Shown: positions 18,603 to 26,718 of the stretch, one piece after another
Numbering within the stretch: the stretch's first letter is position 1
Layout: each line of letters opens with the position of its first letter
The notes under the pieces: generated by a model
Database searches by the model: none
Told to the model about the DNA's origin: nothing
The model's input: only the letters and a program-made list of their open reading frames with translations
Made by a program: the position numbers and the translations under genes
NCBI RefSeq assembly: GCF_040610475.1
Contig: NZ_JBEXMJ010000003.1
Coordinates: 124,001 to 188,000 of the forward strand
Source of the DNA: Actinopolymorpha sp. NPDC004070
GTDB lineage: Bacteria > Actinomycetota > Actinomycetes > Propionibacteriales > Actinopolymorphaceae
Direction: 5' to 3'
DNA length: 64,000 bases

Positions 18603-19229
18603 GTGACCGCAGACGCGACGCGCGTGACTGACGTGAGAGATCTGCACGACGCAGGCGAGGTTCCGCCGTTCGACCACGGCCGAGCCGAGCGGGCCATCCG
18701 TGAGCTGCTGCTCGCGGTGGGGGAGGACCCCGACCGCGAGGGCCTGCGCGACACCCCGGGCCGGGTCGCCCGGGCGTACGCCGAGATGTTCGCCGGCCTG
18801 CGGATGACGCCGGAGTCGGTGCTGAGCACCACCTTCGACCTCGGCCACGACGAGATGGTGCTGGTCAAGGACATCGAGGTGTGGTCGGTGTGCGAGCACC
18901 ACCTGGTGCCGTTCACCGGCAACGCCCACATCGGCTACATCCCGAACGCCGAGGGGCAGATCACCGGCCTGTCCAAGCTGGCCCGGCTGGTCGACGTGTA
19001 CGCCAAGCGGCCACAGGTGCAGGAGCGGCTGACCACCCAGGTGGCCGAGGCCATGATGCGCATCCTGTCCCCGCGCGGCGTCATCGTGGTGATCGAGTGC
19101 GAGCACCTGTGCATGACCATGCGAGGCGTACGCAAGCCGGGCGCGAAGACCGTGACCTCGGCGGTGCGCGGGCAGCTGCGCGACCCGACCACCCGGGCCG
19201 AGGCGATGAGCCTCATCATCGGCGCCTGA
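18603..19229 (+). CDS. folE: GTP cyclohydrolase I
   Basis: A 208-residue type I enzyme converting GTP to dihydroneopterin triphosphate, the first step of folate synthesis. The zinc Cys and His are in VCEHHLVPF and [26 protein letters not shown] and the GYIPN segment are also typical. GTG 18603 lies 88 nt after ftsH. The other folate genes follow after two unrelated genes. Confidence 0.95.
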   Translation: MTADATRVTDVRDLHDAGEVPPFDHGRAERAIRELLLAVGEDPDREGLRDTPGRVARAYAEMFAGLRMTPESVLSTTFDLGHDEMVLVKDIEVWSVCEHHLVPFTGNAHIGYIPNAEGQITGLSKLARLVDVYAKRPQVQERLTTQVAEAMMRILSPRGVIVVIECEHLCMTMRGVRKPGAKTVTSAVRGQLRDPTTRAEAMSLIIGA

Positions 19230-19323
19230 GCCGAGACTCCGCGGCTGAGCAGGGTTCGGTCGTCGACCTCGTGCGGGACCCGCCTCGGCAGATCCCGGGA
19301 CGGTCGCGGCCGACCTGGAACGA

Positions 19324-19359
19324 CGCCGGCGGCCCTCCTGGCAGGGAGAGCCGCCGGCG
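19324..19359. terminator. Hairpin between folE and the DUF2795 gene
   Basis: 10-bp arms CGCCGGCGGC (19324-19333) and GCCGCCGGCG (19350-19359) enclose a 16-nt loop in which CCCT and AGGG can also pair. The flanking genes converge. Confidence 0.55.
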
Positions 19360-19444
19360 CCGTCGTGCTTCGGCAGCGGGATGCGAACTGCTGCCGTACC
19401 GCGCGGAGGGATTCGGATGGTGCGTCGGGGCAGGCGACCTCGCC

Positions 19445-19708
19445 CTACAACCCGACCGGGACGTGCGGCATGTGCACCCACAGCTGGCGCTGGTGGATGT
19501 AGGACCGGTCGGGGATCTGCTCCAGCAGTGAGACGACCTCGCGCCGGGCGCCCTGGGCACGTGCGGCCTGGACGAGCTGGCCTCGGGAGGCGGGGCCGGT
19601 CGCGAACGCGTCGTCGAGGATCTCCAGGATCTCGACCCGGGTGACGGGCTCGGCGGGCGCGACGTCGGCCATGGGGGAGACGGTGACGTCGGCGGTGGCG
19701 GGGCTCAT
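19445..19708 (-). CDS. DUF2795 domain protein
   Basis: An 87-residue protein. The pattern TRVEILEILDDAFATGPASR, a short helical repeat region (LVQAARAQGARREVVSLLEQI) and a C-terminal Trp/His-containing strand fit DUF2795 proteins, small actinobacterial proteins of unknown role. ATG 19708 follows AAAGGAGAG by 3 nt, a strong Shine-Dalgarno sequence that fixes the start. It is inserted, with the esterase gene, between folE and folP. Confidence 0.75.
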   Translation of the reverse strand: MSPATADVTVSPMADVAPAEPVTRVEILEILDDAFATGPASRGQLVQAARAQGARREVVSLLEQIPDRSYIHQRQLWVHMPHVPVGL

Positions 19709-19845
19709 GACTCTCCTTTCACGTGGGCGGCCGGAATCTCCGCCGCCCTTTCGAGCTGTGACCCATCCCTCACCCACGGTCAACGTACCAAAGGTCCTCG
19801 GCCTTCGGGTCCTTCCCCGGCAAACCCACGCCGCTGCTCCGGCGC

Positions 19846-20937
19846 TCAGCGCAGGGCGTCGAGCAGCATGGGCAACGAGCGGTGGAGTTCGCGTTGCCAG
19901 TAAGGCCAGCTGTGGGTTCCGGGCCCGTAGAAGTGGGTCTCCAGCCGGCGTGCCCCGGCCTGCCGGAGCCGGTCGGCCAGAACGCGATTCTCCGACTCGA
20001 AGAGTGTCTCGAACGCGCTCGTGCTCCCCGGTGGGTCGAACGGCCCCGCCTGGCCGTTGCCGCAGGAGAGATACACCGGGATTCGCCGCAGTTGCCGCAC
20101 CAGGTCCACCGGGTTGTGCGCGGCCCACACGCTCGCCTGGTCCTGCGGGTCGCCCCACAGCCTCAACGGGTCGTCCACGTACCCGCCGACCAGATCAAGG
20201 AGGAACTGCGTCGCGCCGGGCGTGTGGCGGGTGTCGACGACGCCGCTGTAGGACGCGGCCGCGCGGAACATCCCTTGGTGCCGGCCGGCGTACGACAACG
20301 CGCCGAAGCCGCCCATCGACAGCCCGGCGACCACCCGGCGGTGGCCGGCACCGTAGTCGCGTTCGACGATCCGGAGTACCTCGGTCAGGTGGAACCGCTC
20401 CCAGGCGGGCGGACCGGCCTGCCCGGCGTTGTACCAGTCGCTGTAGAAGCCGACGTTGCCCGCCTCGGGCATCACCACGAGGACGTTCCGCAGCGCGGGG
20501 ATGGCGGCCACGTCGGTGAGCGCGGTCCAGCTCGTGTAGTCGCCGCAGCATCCGTGCAGCAGGTAGAGCACCGGCCAATGCCGGCCCGGCCGCCGATGCT
20601 CCCAGCCGTCCGGGGTCAGCAGCCGGACCTTGGCGGTGGTACCGAGCGCGGGTGAGTCGATCGTCAGGTCGACCTGGCGGGGCGCGACCTGTTCCTCGTC
20701 GACGACCCGGGCGCCCCCGGTGGCGGCGGCCGTCCCCGCGGAGGTCGGCTCGAAGGCAGGGCCCGGCGCGGCCGATCGGGCCGCCCGGGCCGGCTGCGCC
20801 CCGGTGACCAGGGCGGACAGGGCGAGGAGGAACGCGAGGACTAGGACGGCGACGCGACGAATGTCGGAGCGAGGCTCTACGATCGCCGCGCGGGCGACGC
20901 CGCTCTGCGCCGCGGATCTGGTGGGGTCGAAGGACAT
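19846..20937 (-). CDS. Secreted alpha/beta hydrolase, esterase/antigen 85-like
   Basis: A 363-residue protein. An N-terminal membrane-like signal (VAVLVLAFLLALSALVTG, about 28-46, then AQPARAA) precedes an esterase D/mycolyltransferase-type alpha/beta hydrolase domain. The nucleophile elbow is GLSMGG, the oxyanion region YLLHGCCGDYTSW, and a late His in GTHSWPYW completes a likely triad. Whether it acyl-transfers or only hydrolyses cannot be told. ATG 20937 has GGGAGGT upstream. It is divergent from folP. Confidence 0.85.
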   Translation of the reverse strand: MSFDPTRSAAQSGVARAAIVEPRSDIRRVAVLVLAFLLALSALVTGAQPARAARSAAPGPAFEPTSAGTAAATGGARVVDEEQVAPRQVDLTIDSPALGTTAKVRLLTPDGWEHRRPGRHWPVLYLLHGCCGDYTSWTALTDVAAIPALRNVLVVMPEAGNVGFYSDWYNAGQAGPPAWERFHLTEVLRIVERDYGAGHRRVVAGLSMGGFGALSYAGRHQGMFRAAASYSGVVDTRHTPGATQFLLDLVGGYVDDPLRLWGDPQDQASVWAAHNPVDLVRQLRRIPVYLSCGNGQAGPFDPPGSTSAFETLFESENRVLADRLRQAGARRLETHFYGPGTHSWPYWQRELHRSLPMLLDALR

Positions 20938-20954
20938 CCGGTGACCTCCCTGAT

Positions 20955-21005
20955 TCGGGGTGGCTGTCTCGGGCTGGGTCTTCGGGCTGGTCTTCGGGCT
21001 GGTTC
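20955..21005 (+). repeat. 12-14-bp degenerate tandem repeat, four units
   Basis: Units start at 20955, 20969, 20982 and 20994 with the core TCGGGCTGGTCT. They lie 18 nt upstream of the esterase start codon, in the divergent region shared with folP. Confidence 0.6.
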
Positions 21006-21113
21006 GGACTTGGCGTCGCGCTGAAGGTCGTGGTGGGCTGACTGTGCGTCAAGGTCTGCCGCCGACGTTGGCCAACCGGCGCCGGGCGCCACGAGACGAA
21101 GTGAGGTGAGGTC

Positions 21114-22022
21114 GTGCGGGTGAGCGGTGTACCCACTGCGTACCTCCCTGGCCTGCCCCAGCCCCGCCGCGCGCTGGTGATGGGAGTGCTCAACGTCACC
21201 CCGGACTCGTTCTCCGACGGCGGCCGGTGGCTGGAGCCCGACAAGGCGATCGCCCACGGCCATGAGCTGATGGCCGAAGGCGCCGACCTGCTCGACGTGG
21301 GCGGTGAGTCGACCCGTCCCGGCGCCGACCGGCCCTCGGAGGAGGAGGAGCTGGCCCGGGTCCTGCCGGTCGTCCGGGCGCTGGCCGGCGCCGGTGCGCT
21401 GGTCTCGGTCGACACGATGCGCTCCCGGGTCGCCCAGGAGACGGTCGAGGCCGGTGCGGTGATGGTCAACGACGTGTCCGGCGGCCTGGCCGACCCGCGG
21501 ATGCTGCCCTTCGTCGCGGCCGCGGGAATCCCGTACATCTGCATGCACTGGCGGGCGCACTCGGCGCAGATGCAGCAGCACGCTACTTACGACGACGTGG
21601 TGGAGTCGGTCGTCACCGAGCTGGGCGACCGGCTGGCTGCCGCCGAGGCCGCCGGGATCGCGCCGGAGCTGCTGGCGATCGACCCGGGCCTGGGGTTCGC
21701 CAAGACCGGTGAGCACAACTGGACCCTGCTGGCCGGCTTCGACCGGCTGGCCTCGCTCGGCCGCCCGGTGCTGGTCGCGGCCTCCCGGAAGACGTTCCTC
21801 GGCAACCTGCTGGCCGACCCGGCGACCGGGCAGCGGCGGCGCACCGTCGACCGCGACGACGCCAGCGCGGCGGTCGCGGTGCTGGCGGCGGCGGCCGGTG
21901 CGTGGTGCGTCAGGTCCCATGCCGTCCGGCCAACTCTGGACGGCGTCAAGGTGGCCGCCGCCTGGGGTGCGGCCTCGACGCCGGACGACGCCGGCGGCGA
22001 ACGACCGGAAACCCGCACGTGA
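21114..22022 (+). CDS. folP: Dihydropteroate synthase
   Basis: A 302-residue TIM-barrel enzyme that condenses 6-hydroxymethyl-dihydropterin pyrophosphate with p-aminobenzoate, the sulfonamide target. Signatures are MGVLNVTPDSFSDGG, DVGGESTRPGA and ASRKTFLG near the C-terminus. GTG 21114 follows GAGGTGAGG. It stands 191 nt before folB. Confidence 0.95.
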   Translation: MRVSGVPTAYLPGLPQPRRALVMGVLNVTPDSFSDGGRWLEPDKAIAHGHELMAEGADLLDVGGESTRPGADRPSEEEELARVLPVVRALAGAGALVSVDTMRSRVAQETVEAGAVMVNDVSGGLADPRMLPFVAAAGIPYICMHWRAHSAQMQQHATYDDVVESVVTELGDRLAAAEAAGIAPELLAIDPGLGFAKTGEHNWTLLAGFDRLASLGRPVLVAASRKTFLGNLLADPATGQRRRTVDRDDASAAVAVLAAAAGAWCVRSHAVRPTLDGVKVAAAWGAASTPDDAGGERPETRT

Positions 22023-22147
22023 TCACCCCAGGGCGACGTCCGCGAACACGCTGTGACCAGGCCGTAAGCGGGTGGTGAACATCGTGACGATCGTTTCTCC
22101 GTCTCGCTGCGAGCCGTACGCCGGACGAAACAAACAGGCCCCTCGGG

Positions 22148-22178
22148 TTGTCGTTATGACAGGGCGCGCCGGTACTGT
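22148..22178 (+). promoter_or_regulatory. Candidate promoter of the folB-folK-DUF3180 operon
   Basis: TTGTCG (22148-22153) and TACTGT (22173-22178) separated by 19 nt resemble -35 and -10 elements. The predicted leader of about 30 nt includes the GGAGGAGG Shine-Dalgarno sequence of folB. Confidence 0.4.
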
Positions 22179-22213
22179 CTGGCCAGGGATGTTTCGACCG
22201 GGAGGAGGACATA

Positions 22214-22576
22214 GTGGCTGATCTGATCACCCTGCGTGGGCTCCGCGTCTTCGGCCACCACGGTGTCCACCCGGAAGAACGCGCACAGGGCCAGACCTTC
22301 GTGGTCGACGTGGCACTCGGTGTCGACACCCGGCCGGCGGCCCTGGCCGACGACCTGTCCCAGACGCTCGACTACTCACTGCTGGCGACGCAGGTCGCCG
22401 ACGCCGTGGGCAGGCAACCCGTTGATCTCATCGAGACGGTGGCGCAACGCGTCGCCGACCTGTGCCTCGACCACCCCCGGGTCGAGCATGTCGAGGTCAC
22501 CCTGCACAAGCCCGAGGCGCCGGTCGGGCTTTCGCTCGACGACGTCGCCGTGACCATCCACCGGAGCCGTACGTGA
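22214..22576 (+). CDS. folB: Dihydroneopterin aldolase
   Basis: A 120-residue enzyme that cleaves 7,8-dihydroneopterin to 6-hydroxymethyl-7,8-dihydropterin and glycolaldehyde. It shows LRGLRVFGHHGVHPEERAQGQTF, the conserved substrate-binding N-terminus, and the C-terminal VTLHKPEAPVG with the catalytic Lys. GTG 22214 is 5 nt after GGAGGAGG. Its TGA overlaps the folK GTG (GTGA), implying coupled translation. Confidence 0.95.
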   Translation: MADLITLRGLRVFGHHGVHPEERAQGQTFVVDVALGVDTRPAALADDLSQTLDYSLLATQVADAVGRQPVDLIETVAQRVADLCLDHPRVEHVEVTLHKPEAPVGLSLDDVAVTIHRSRT

Positions 22577-23139
22577 ACGAGACCCCCAACCCGCACATCA
22601 TCGACGCCGACACGTTGACCGGTGGGTTCCGCCCGATCCGGCGGGTCGTCGTCGCGCTGGGCAGCAACCTGGGCGACCGGGTGGCCAATCTGCAGGGTGC
22701 CCTGAACGCGGTGGCCGACACCCCGGACGTCGAGATCGTCGGGGTGTCGCCGGTCTACGAGAGTTCGGCCGTCGGCGGCCCCGAGGGCTCGCCGGACTTC
22801 CTGAACGCCGTGGTGGTGGTCGACTCGACGCTGCACGCCCGCACCCTGCTGGAGCGGGCGCTGGCGATCGAGGACGCGTTCGGCCGGGTCCGCACCGAGC
22901 CGGGCGCTCCCCGCACCCTCGACGTCGACCTGGTGGTGGTCGGCGACAAGGTGATCGAGGAGGACGACTTCGTGCTCCCGCACCCCCGTGCACACGAGCG
23001 TGCGTTCGTGGTCCTTCCGTGGGCGTCGGTCGACGCCGACGGTGTGATTCCCGGCCAGGGGCGGGTCGGTGACCTCGCCGGCCAGGTCGACACCACGACG
23101 ATCACGCGCGTGGACGGCCTCGAGCTCCGTATCGAGTGA
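22573..23139 (+). CDS. folK: 2-amino-4-hydroxy-6-hydroxymethyldihydropteridine pyrophosphokinase
   Basis: A 188-residue enzyme that transfers pyrophosphate from ATP to 6-hydroxymethyl-dihydropterin, giving the FolP substrate. Family motifs are VVALGSNLGDR, VSPVYESSAVG and RTLDVDLVVVGD followed by LPHPRAHERAFVV. GTG 22573 overlaps the folB stop by four bases. The following DUF3180 gene overlaps in the same way, so three genes form one translationally coupled unit. Confidence 0.95.
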   Translation: MNETPNPHIIDADTLTGGFRPIRRVVVALGSNLGDRVANLQGALNAVADTPDVEIVGVSPVYESSAVGGPEGSPDFLNAVVVVDSTLHARTLLERALAIEDAFGRVRTEPGAPRTLDVDLVVVGDKVIEEDDFVLPHPRAHERAFVVLPWASVDADGVIPGQGRVGDLAGQVDTTTITRVDGLELRIE

Positions 23140-23633
23140 GACCGGTGCGTACGACGCGGCCAGCAGTACTGGTCGCCCTGATCCTGATCGGTGGTGCGGT
23201 CGCCTGGAGCGGCGTCGCCATCCTGCAGGCGACGGGGCAGACGGTCGGGCGGACACCCTGGTCCGCGCCCGGCGGGCTGGCGTTCTTCGCCGCGCTGCTG
23301 CTGCTCGGCGCGTGGTACATGTACGACCGGGTCCACCGCAAGAACCGCTCGGTCGACGGGCTGACCGCCGTCCGGTTGCTCGCCCTGGCCAAGGCCAGCG
23401 CGCTGGTGGGAGCGCTCGCCACCGGCGTCTACGCCGGGATCGCGATCCGGTTCCTTCCCAGCGCCGACATCCCCGACCTCCGCATCCGGGTGATCCGGGC
23501 GGCGGTGACCGTCGTCGCCGCGGTGGCCGTCATGGTCGGTGGTCTGCTGCTCGAACGCGCCTGCAAGGTGCCGGAGGACCCCGACCAGGAGGAGCGCGCC
23601 GCGCGGCGCGGCGGGAACAGCCACCACGACTGA
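23136..23633 (+). CDS. DUF3180 membrane protein
   Basis: A 165-residue protein with four hydrophobic helices (about 8-30, 45-63, 85-105 and 120-143) and a hydrophilic C-terminus. DUF3180 proteins follow folK in many actinobacteria; the function is unknown. GTG 23136 overlaps the folK stop by four bases, so it is translated with folK. Confidence 0.85.
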   Translation: MRPVRTTRPAVLVALILIGGAVAWSGVAILQATGQTVGRTPWSAPGGLAFFAALLLLGAWYMYDRVHRKNRSVDGLTAVRLLALAKASALVGALATGVYAGIAIRFLPSADIPDLRIRVIRAAVTVVAAVAVMVGGLLLERACKVPEDPDQEERAARRGGNSHHD

Positions 23634-23761
23634 GGTGCGGGACCATGCGCCGTGGGTCGCTGTGGTGCCGGTTTCGTCCCGATATCGTGTCAGCGCCGTG
23701 ACGTAAGGTAGCCGACACTCGGTAAATGCCGGATATGCCACACATCCTCGGCCACAAACCG

Positions 23762-23767
23762 TAGCCT
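23762..23767 (+). promoter_or_regulatory. -10-like hexamer, possible leaderless promoter
   Basis: TAGCCT ends 6 nt before ATG 23774. Confidence 0.45.
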
Positions 23768-23773
23768 CCTCCC

Positions 23774-24808
23774 ATGCCACGTCAGGGGGATCACCGCGTA
23801 CGTCATCTCGCCAGGTGGGTGGCGACTCCAGTGCTGGTGCTGAGCGCCGCACTGGTGTTGTTCGCTCTCACCCAGGGCGCTCCGGCGCTGCTGGCAGGTG
23901 CTGCCATCACCACGCTCGTGTCCGGAGTCGTCGCGGTGGCCGTCTATGACGTCGAACTACTACGTGCCCGGCGCGCGCACGGCGCCGACCGGGCCGCGCA
24001 GGCGCGCTCCTACGCCGCGATGTACGCCGCGCACGTCCGGGTCATGGCGCAGGGCTTCACCCTCGCCAACAACCGCCAGCAACTCGAGGTCCCAGCGAAG
24101 TCCGCGGGCGACGAGACCGCCACCACGCCGCAGGCCGAGCCGACCGGGAAGGCCGCGCAGGCCACCCCGGCGGCGCGCACGGCGACGCCCGTGCGCGCGC
24201 AGCGGCGCGCTTCCGGCAGCGGAAACCAGGTGGAGTGGGACACCCTCGCCGGTGCCCGGCCCGAGGCTTCCGCAGACAAGGCCGAGCCCGCGAAGAAGGC
24301 GGAGCCCGCGAAGAAGGACCAGGCTGCCGAGGTGAAGCCGGCAGCGAAGGCCGAGGAGAAGGCCACCTCCGCGCAGCCGCCTCAGAAGGTGGCCGCGAAG
24401 GCCGAGGAGAAGGCGGAGCCGACGGCCAAGGCCGACGCGAAGGCGAAGCCTGTCGAGAAGGCCTCGAAGGCCGACGAGGAGTCCGAGCAGATGGACAAGC
24501 CGGCGGCGAAGGCTGACGAGCCCGCCGACGCGGCCACGCACGCCGTGGACAAGAAGACGGCGGCTCCGGAGCTGTGGAAGGGGACCGAAGCCCCCACGGT
24601 CGTCAACCTGAAGGCCTGGGAGGTGCGCGCCCGGATCGCAGAGGAAGAGCGCGCCGCCCAGCAGAAGGCACAGGGCACGACCGCGGACGCCAAGCAGGGC
24701 GCCGCCCGGGACGACAAGGGCAGCCGGCCCGCCGACGGTGCGGCGGCGAAGGCCGTCGAGGTCGACGCCCGCACGGAGACTCCCACCCGGGAGCGCAGGG
24801 GCGCCTGA
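23774..24808 (+). CDS. Membrane protein with long Ala/Lys/Glu-rich tail
   Basis: A 344-residue protein I do not recognise. Two adjacent membrane helices (about 14-35 and 38-60) are followed by a short Arg-rich helix, then about 260 residues dominated by Ala, Lys, Glu and Pro with recurring AKKAEPAKK, KAEEKA and KADE units. The tail resembles the C-terminal domains of histone H1-like bacterial proteins but carries more acid. A WEVRARIAEEERAAQQ helix lies near the end. With a two-helix hairpin, the tail is probably cytoplasmic. It could bind nucleic acid, scaffold the membrane or be an intrinsically disordered spacer. Confidence 0.75.
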   Translation: MPRQGDHRVRHLARWVATPVLVLSAALVLFALTQGAPALLAGAAITTLVSGVVAVAVYDVELLRARRAHGADRAAQARSYAAMYAAHVRVMAQGFTLANNRQQLEVPAKSAGDETATTPQAEPTGKAAQATPAARTATPVRAQRRASGSGNQVEWDTLAGARPEASADKAEPAKKAEPAKKDQAAEVKPAAKAEEKATSAQPPQKVAAKAEEKAEPTAKADAKAKPVEKASKADEESEQMDKPAAKADEPADAATHAVDKKTAAPELWKGTEAPTVVNLKAWEVRARIAEEERAAQQKAQGTTADAKQGAARDDKGSRPADGAAAKAVEVDARTETPTRERRGA

Positions 24809-24827
24809 CGCTTCGTACGCCAAGAGC

Positions 24828-24863
24828 AACGGGCCGGCCGAGTCACCTCTCGGCCGGCCCGTT
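24828..24863. terminator. Bidirectional hairpin terminator
   Basis: Perfect 15-bp arms (24828-24842 and 24849-24863) with a TCACCT loop lie between the convergent genes ending at 24808 and 24903. Confidence 0.8.
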
Positions 24864-24902
24864 CTCCGTCCAGGGGTCGTGCCGATCCGGCGATCTGCAG
24901 AG

Positions 24903-26120
24903 CTACTTGTCGATGTCGCCGACCACGAAGAACAGCGACCCCAGGATCGCCACCAGGTCGGCGACGACGCAGCCGGGTACGAGTTCGGGCAGGACGGCCA
25001 TGTTGTTGAACGACGCCGAGCGCAGCTTCAGCCGCCACGGCGTCTTCTCCCCGCGGGACACGAGGTAGTAGCCGTTCAGGCCGAGCGGGCTCTCGGTCCA
25101 GGCGTACGTCTGTCCCTCCGGCGCCTTGAGGATCTTCGGCAGCCGCACGTTGACCGGCCCGGGCGGCAGTGAGCGCAGCCGCTCCACGCAGGCCCGCGCC
25201 AGGTCGAGGGAGACGTGGATCTGCTCTCGCAGCACGTCGAACCTGGCGAACGAGTCGCCCTCGGTGCGGGTGACCACCCGGCCGGGGCCGTCCGGCCCGA
25301 AGAGTTCGCCGTAGGCGAGGTAGGGCTCGTCCCGGCGCAGGTCGAAGTCGACGCCGCTGGCCCGGGCGATCGGTCCGGAGACGCCGTACGAGTGCACCAG
25401 GTCCGCCGACAGGACGCCGACCCCCCGGGTGCGGGCCCGGAAGATCTCGTTGCCGAAGATCAGCCCCTCGAGGTCGGGCAGCCGGCGGGCCACCGCGTCG
25501 ACGGCGGCGTCCACCCGGTCCAGCCAGCCCGCGGGCAGGTCCTCCTTCAGGCCGCCGACCCGGTTGAACATGTAGTGCATCCGGCCGCCGGAGATCTCCT
25601 CCATCACCTGCTGCAGGGTCTCCCGCTCGCTGAACGCGTAGAAGATCGGCGTGATCGCACCGACCTCCAGCGGATAGCTGCCGAGGAACATCAGGTGGTT
25701 CAGGACACGGTTGAGCTCGGCGAGCAGGGTGCGCGCCCACACCGCGCGGACCGGAACCTCGATGCCGGTCATCCGCTCGACGGCGAGGACCACGCCGAGT
25801 TCGTTGGCGAACGCCGACAGCCAGTCGTGCCGGTTGGCGAGCATGATGATCTGGCGGTAGTCGCGTACCTCGAACAGCTTCTCCGCGCCCCGGTGCATGT
25901 AGCCGACGACGGGTTCGCAGGTGACGATCCGCTCGCCGTCGAGGGTGATCCGCAGCCGCAGCACGCCGTGGGTGGCCGGGTGCTGGGGGCCGATGTTGAG
26001 GATCATGTCCTGGGTGGCGAGCTCGTCACCGCCGCCCCGCTCGTAGCGTTCCGTCCCACCGGACAGGCCGGCGGCTCCCGCACCGAGGCTCACGATCCGT
26101 TCGGTCGTCACGTGGCCCAT
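24903..26120 (-). CDS. nuoD: Stand-alone NADH-quinone oxidoreductase subunit D paralogue
   Basis: A 405-residue homologue of the 49-kDa subunit that helps form the quinone site of complex I. Signatures are [28 protein letters not shown], the [13 protein letters not shown] stretch and the C-terminal [20 protein letters not shown]. No other nuo gene is nearby. Many actinobacteria carry such a second nuoD outside the 14-gene operon, and its role is unclear. The first 35 residues are extra; a later GTG is possible. Confidence 0.9.
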   Translation of the reverse strand: MGHVTTERIVSLGAGAAGLSGGTERYERGGGDELATQDMILNIGPQHPATHGVLRLRITLDGERIVTCEPVVGYMHRGAEKLFEVRDYRQIIMLANRHDWLSAFANELGVVLAVERMTGIEVPVRAVWARTLLAELNRVLNHLMFLGSYPLEVGAITPIFYAFSERETLQQVMEEISGGRMHYMFNRVGGLKEDLPAGWLDRVDAAVDAVARRLPDLEGLIFGNEIFRARTRGVGVLSADLVHSYGVSGPIARASGVDFDLRRDEPYLAYGELFGPDGPGRVVTRTEGDSFARFDVLREQIHVSLDLARACVERLRSLPPGPVNVRLPKILKAPEGQTYAWTESPLGLNGYYLVSRGEKTPWRLKLRSASFNNMAVLPELVPGCVVADLVAILGSLFFVVGDIDK

Positions 26121-26215
26121 GCTCGCACGCGGACGCCCCGTTGATCCGCAGGCCCGCGCCGCCCGTCCTGATCGGGTGCCTGGTCACACGGGTCGGCCGG
26201 GCTCCCTCGCTCGGC

Positions 26216-26221
26216 TAATCT
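26216..26221 (+). promoter_or_regulatory. -10-like hexamer, possible leaderless promoter
   Basis: TAATCT ends 8 nt before ATG 26230 and 2 nt before ATG 26224, favouring the second ATG. Confidence 0.4.
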
Positions 26222-26229
26222 CCATGGCT

Positions 26230-26718
26230 ATGGACACGTTGTTCGCGCCCCCGGGGGAGCGGTGGCAACCGGTGTCCCCTCGGCTTTGTCAGCTGCGGCG
26301 GGTGATCCTGGCGTTCTGGACCGGACTCCTGGGCCTGGCCGCCGCGGTGGCCGCGGGGCTGCTGCTGGGCTGGGGCTACGCCGCGGCCGTGGTGGCGGTG
26401 GCCGCCCTCGTCTTCGGCTGGGGCTGGTGGCTGGTCGGGCGCAACTGGCGTTCGTGGGGGTACGCCGAGCGGGGCGACGACCTGCTGGTCACCCACGGTG
26501 TGCTGTTCCGCACCCTGGTGGTGGTGCCGTACGGCCGGATGCAGTTCGTCGACGTCACGGCCGGCCCGGCGGAGCGGAAGTTCGGAATCGCGAAGGTTCA
26601 GTTGCACACCGCGACCCCGGCCACCGACGCCGAGATCCCCGGGCTGCCGCCGGAGGAGGCCGAACGCCTGCGTGACCGGCTGGCCGCGCTGGGCGAGGCG
26701 CGGGCAGCGGGCCTGTGA
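26230..26718 (+). CDS. Bacterial PH-domain (YdbS-like) membrane protein
   Basis: A 162-residue protein. Two membrane helices (about 24-46 and 48-66) precede a bPH_2 domain (about 80-145: GDDLLVTHGVLFRTLVVVPYGRMQFVDV). The YdbS/YdbT pair of such proteins is known from Firmicutes and actinobacteria; the function is not well defined. Its TGA overlaps the next gene's GTG by four bases, so the two are co-translated. An in-frame ATG lies at 26224. Confidence 0.85.
   Translation: MDTLFAPPGERWQPVSPRLCQLRRVILAFWTGLLGLAAAVAAGLLLGWGYAAAVVAVAALVFGWGWWLVGRNWRSWGYAERGDDLLVTHGVLFRTLVVVPYGRMQFVDVTAGPAERKFGIAKVQLHTATPATDAEIPGLPPEEAERLRDRLAALGEARAAGL

Noticed and set aside
16250..18931. An 893-codon minus-strand frame across ftsH, and similar long frames opposite clpC, mutY, radA and lysS
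   Set aside because: These are mirror frames typical of GC-rich DNA. The plus-strand genes have complete, well-known families; the mirrors have none.
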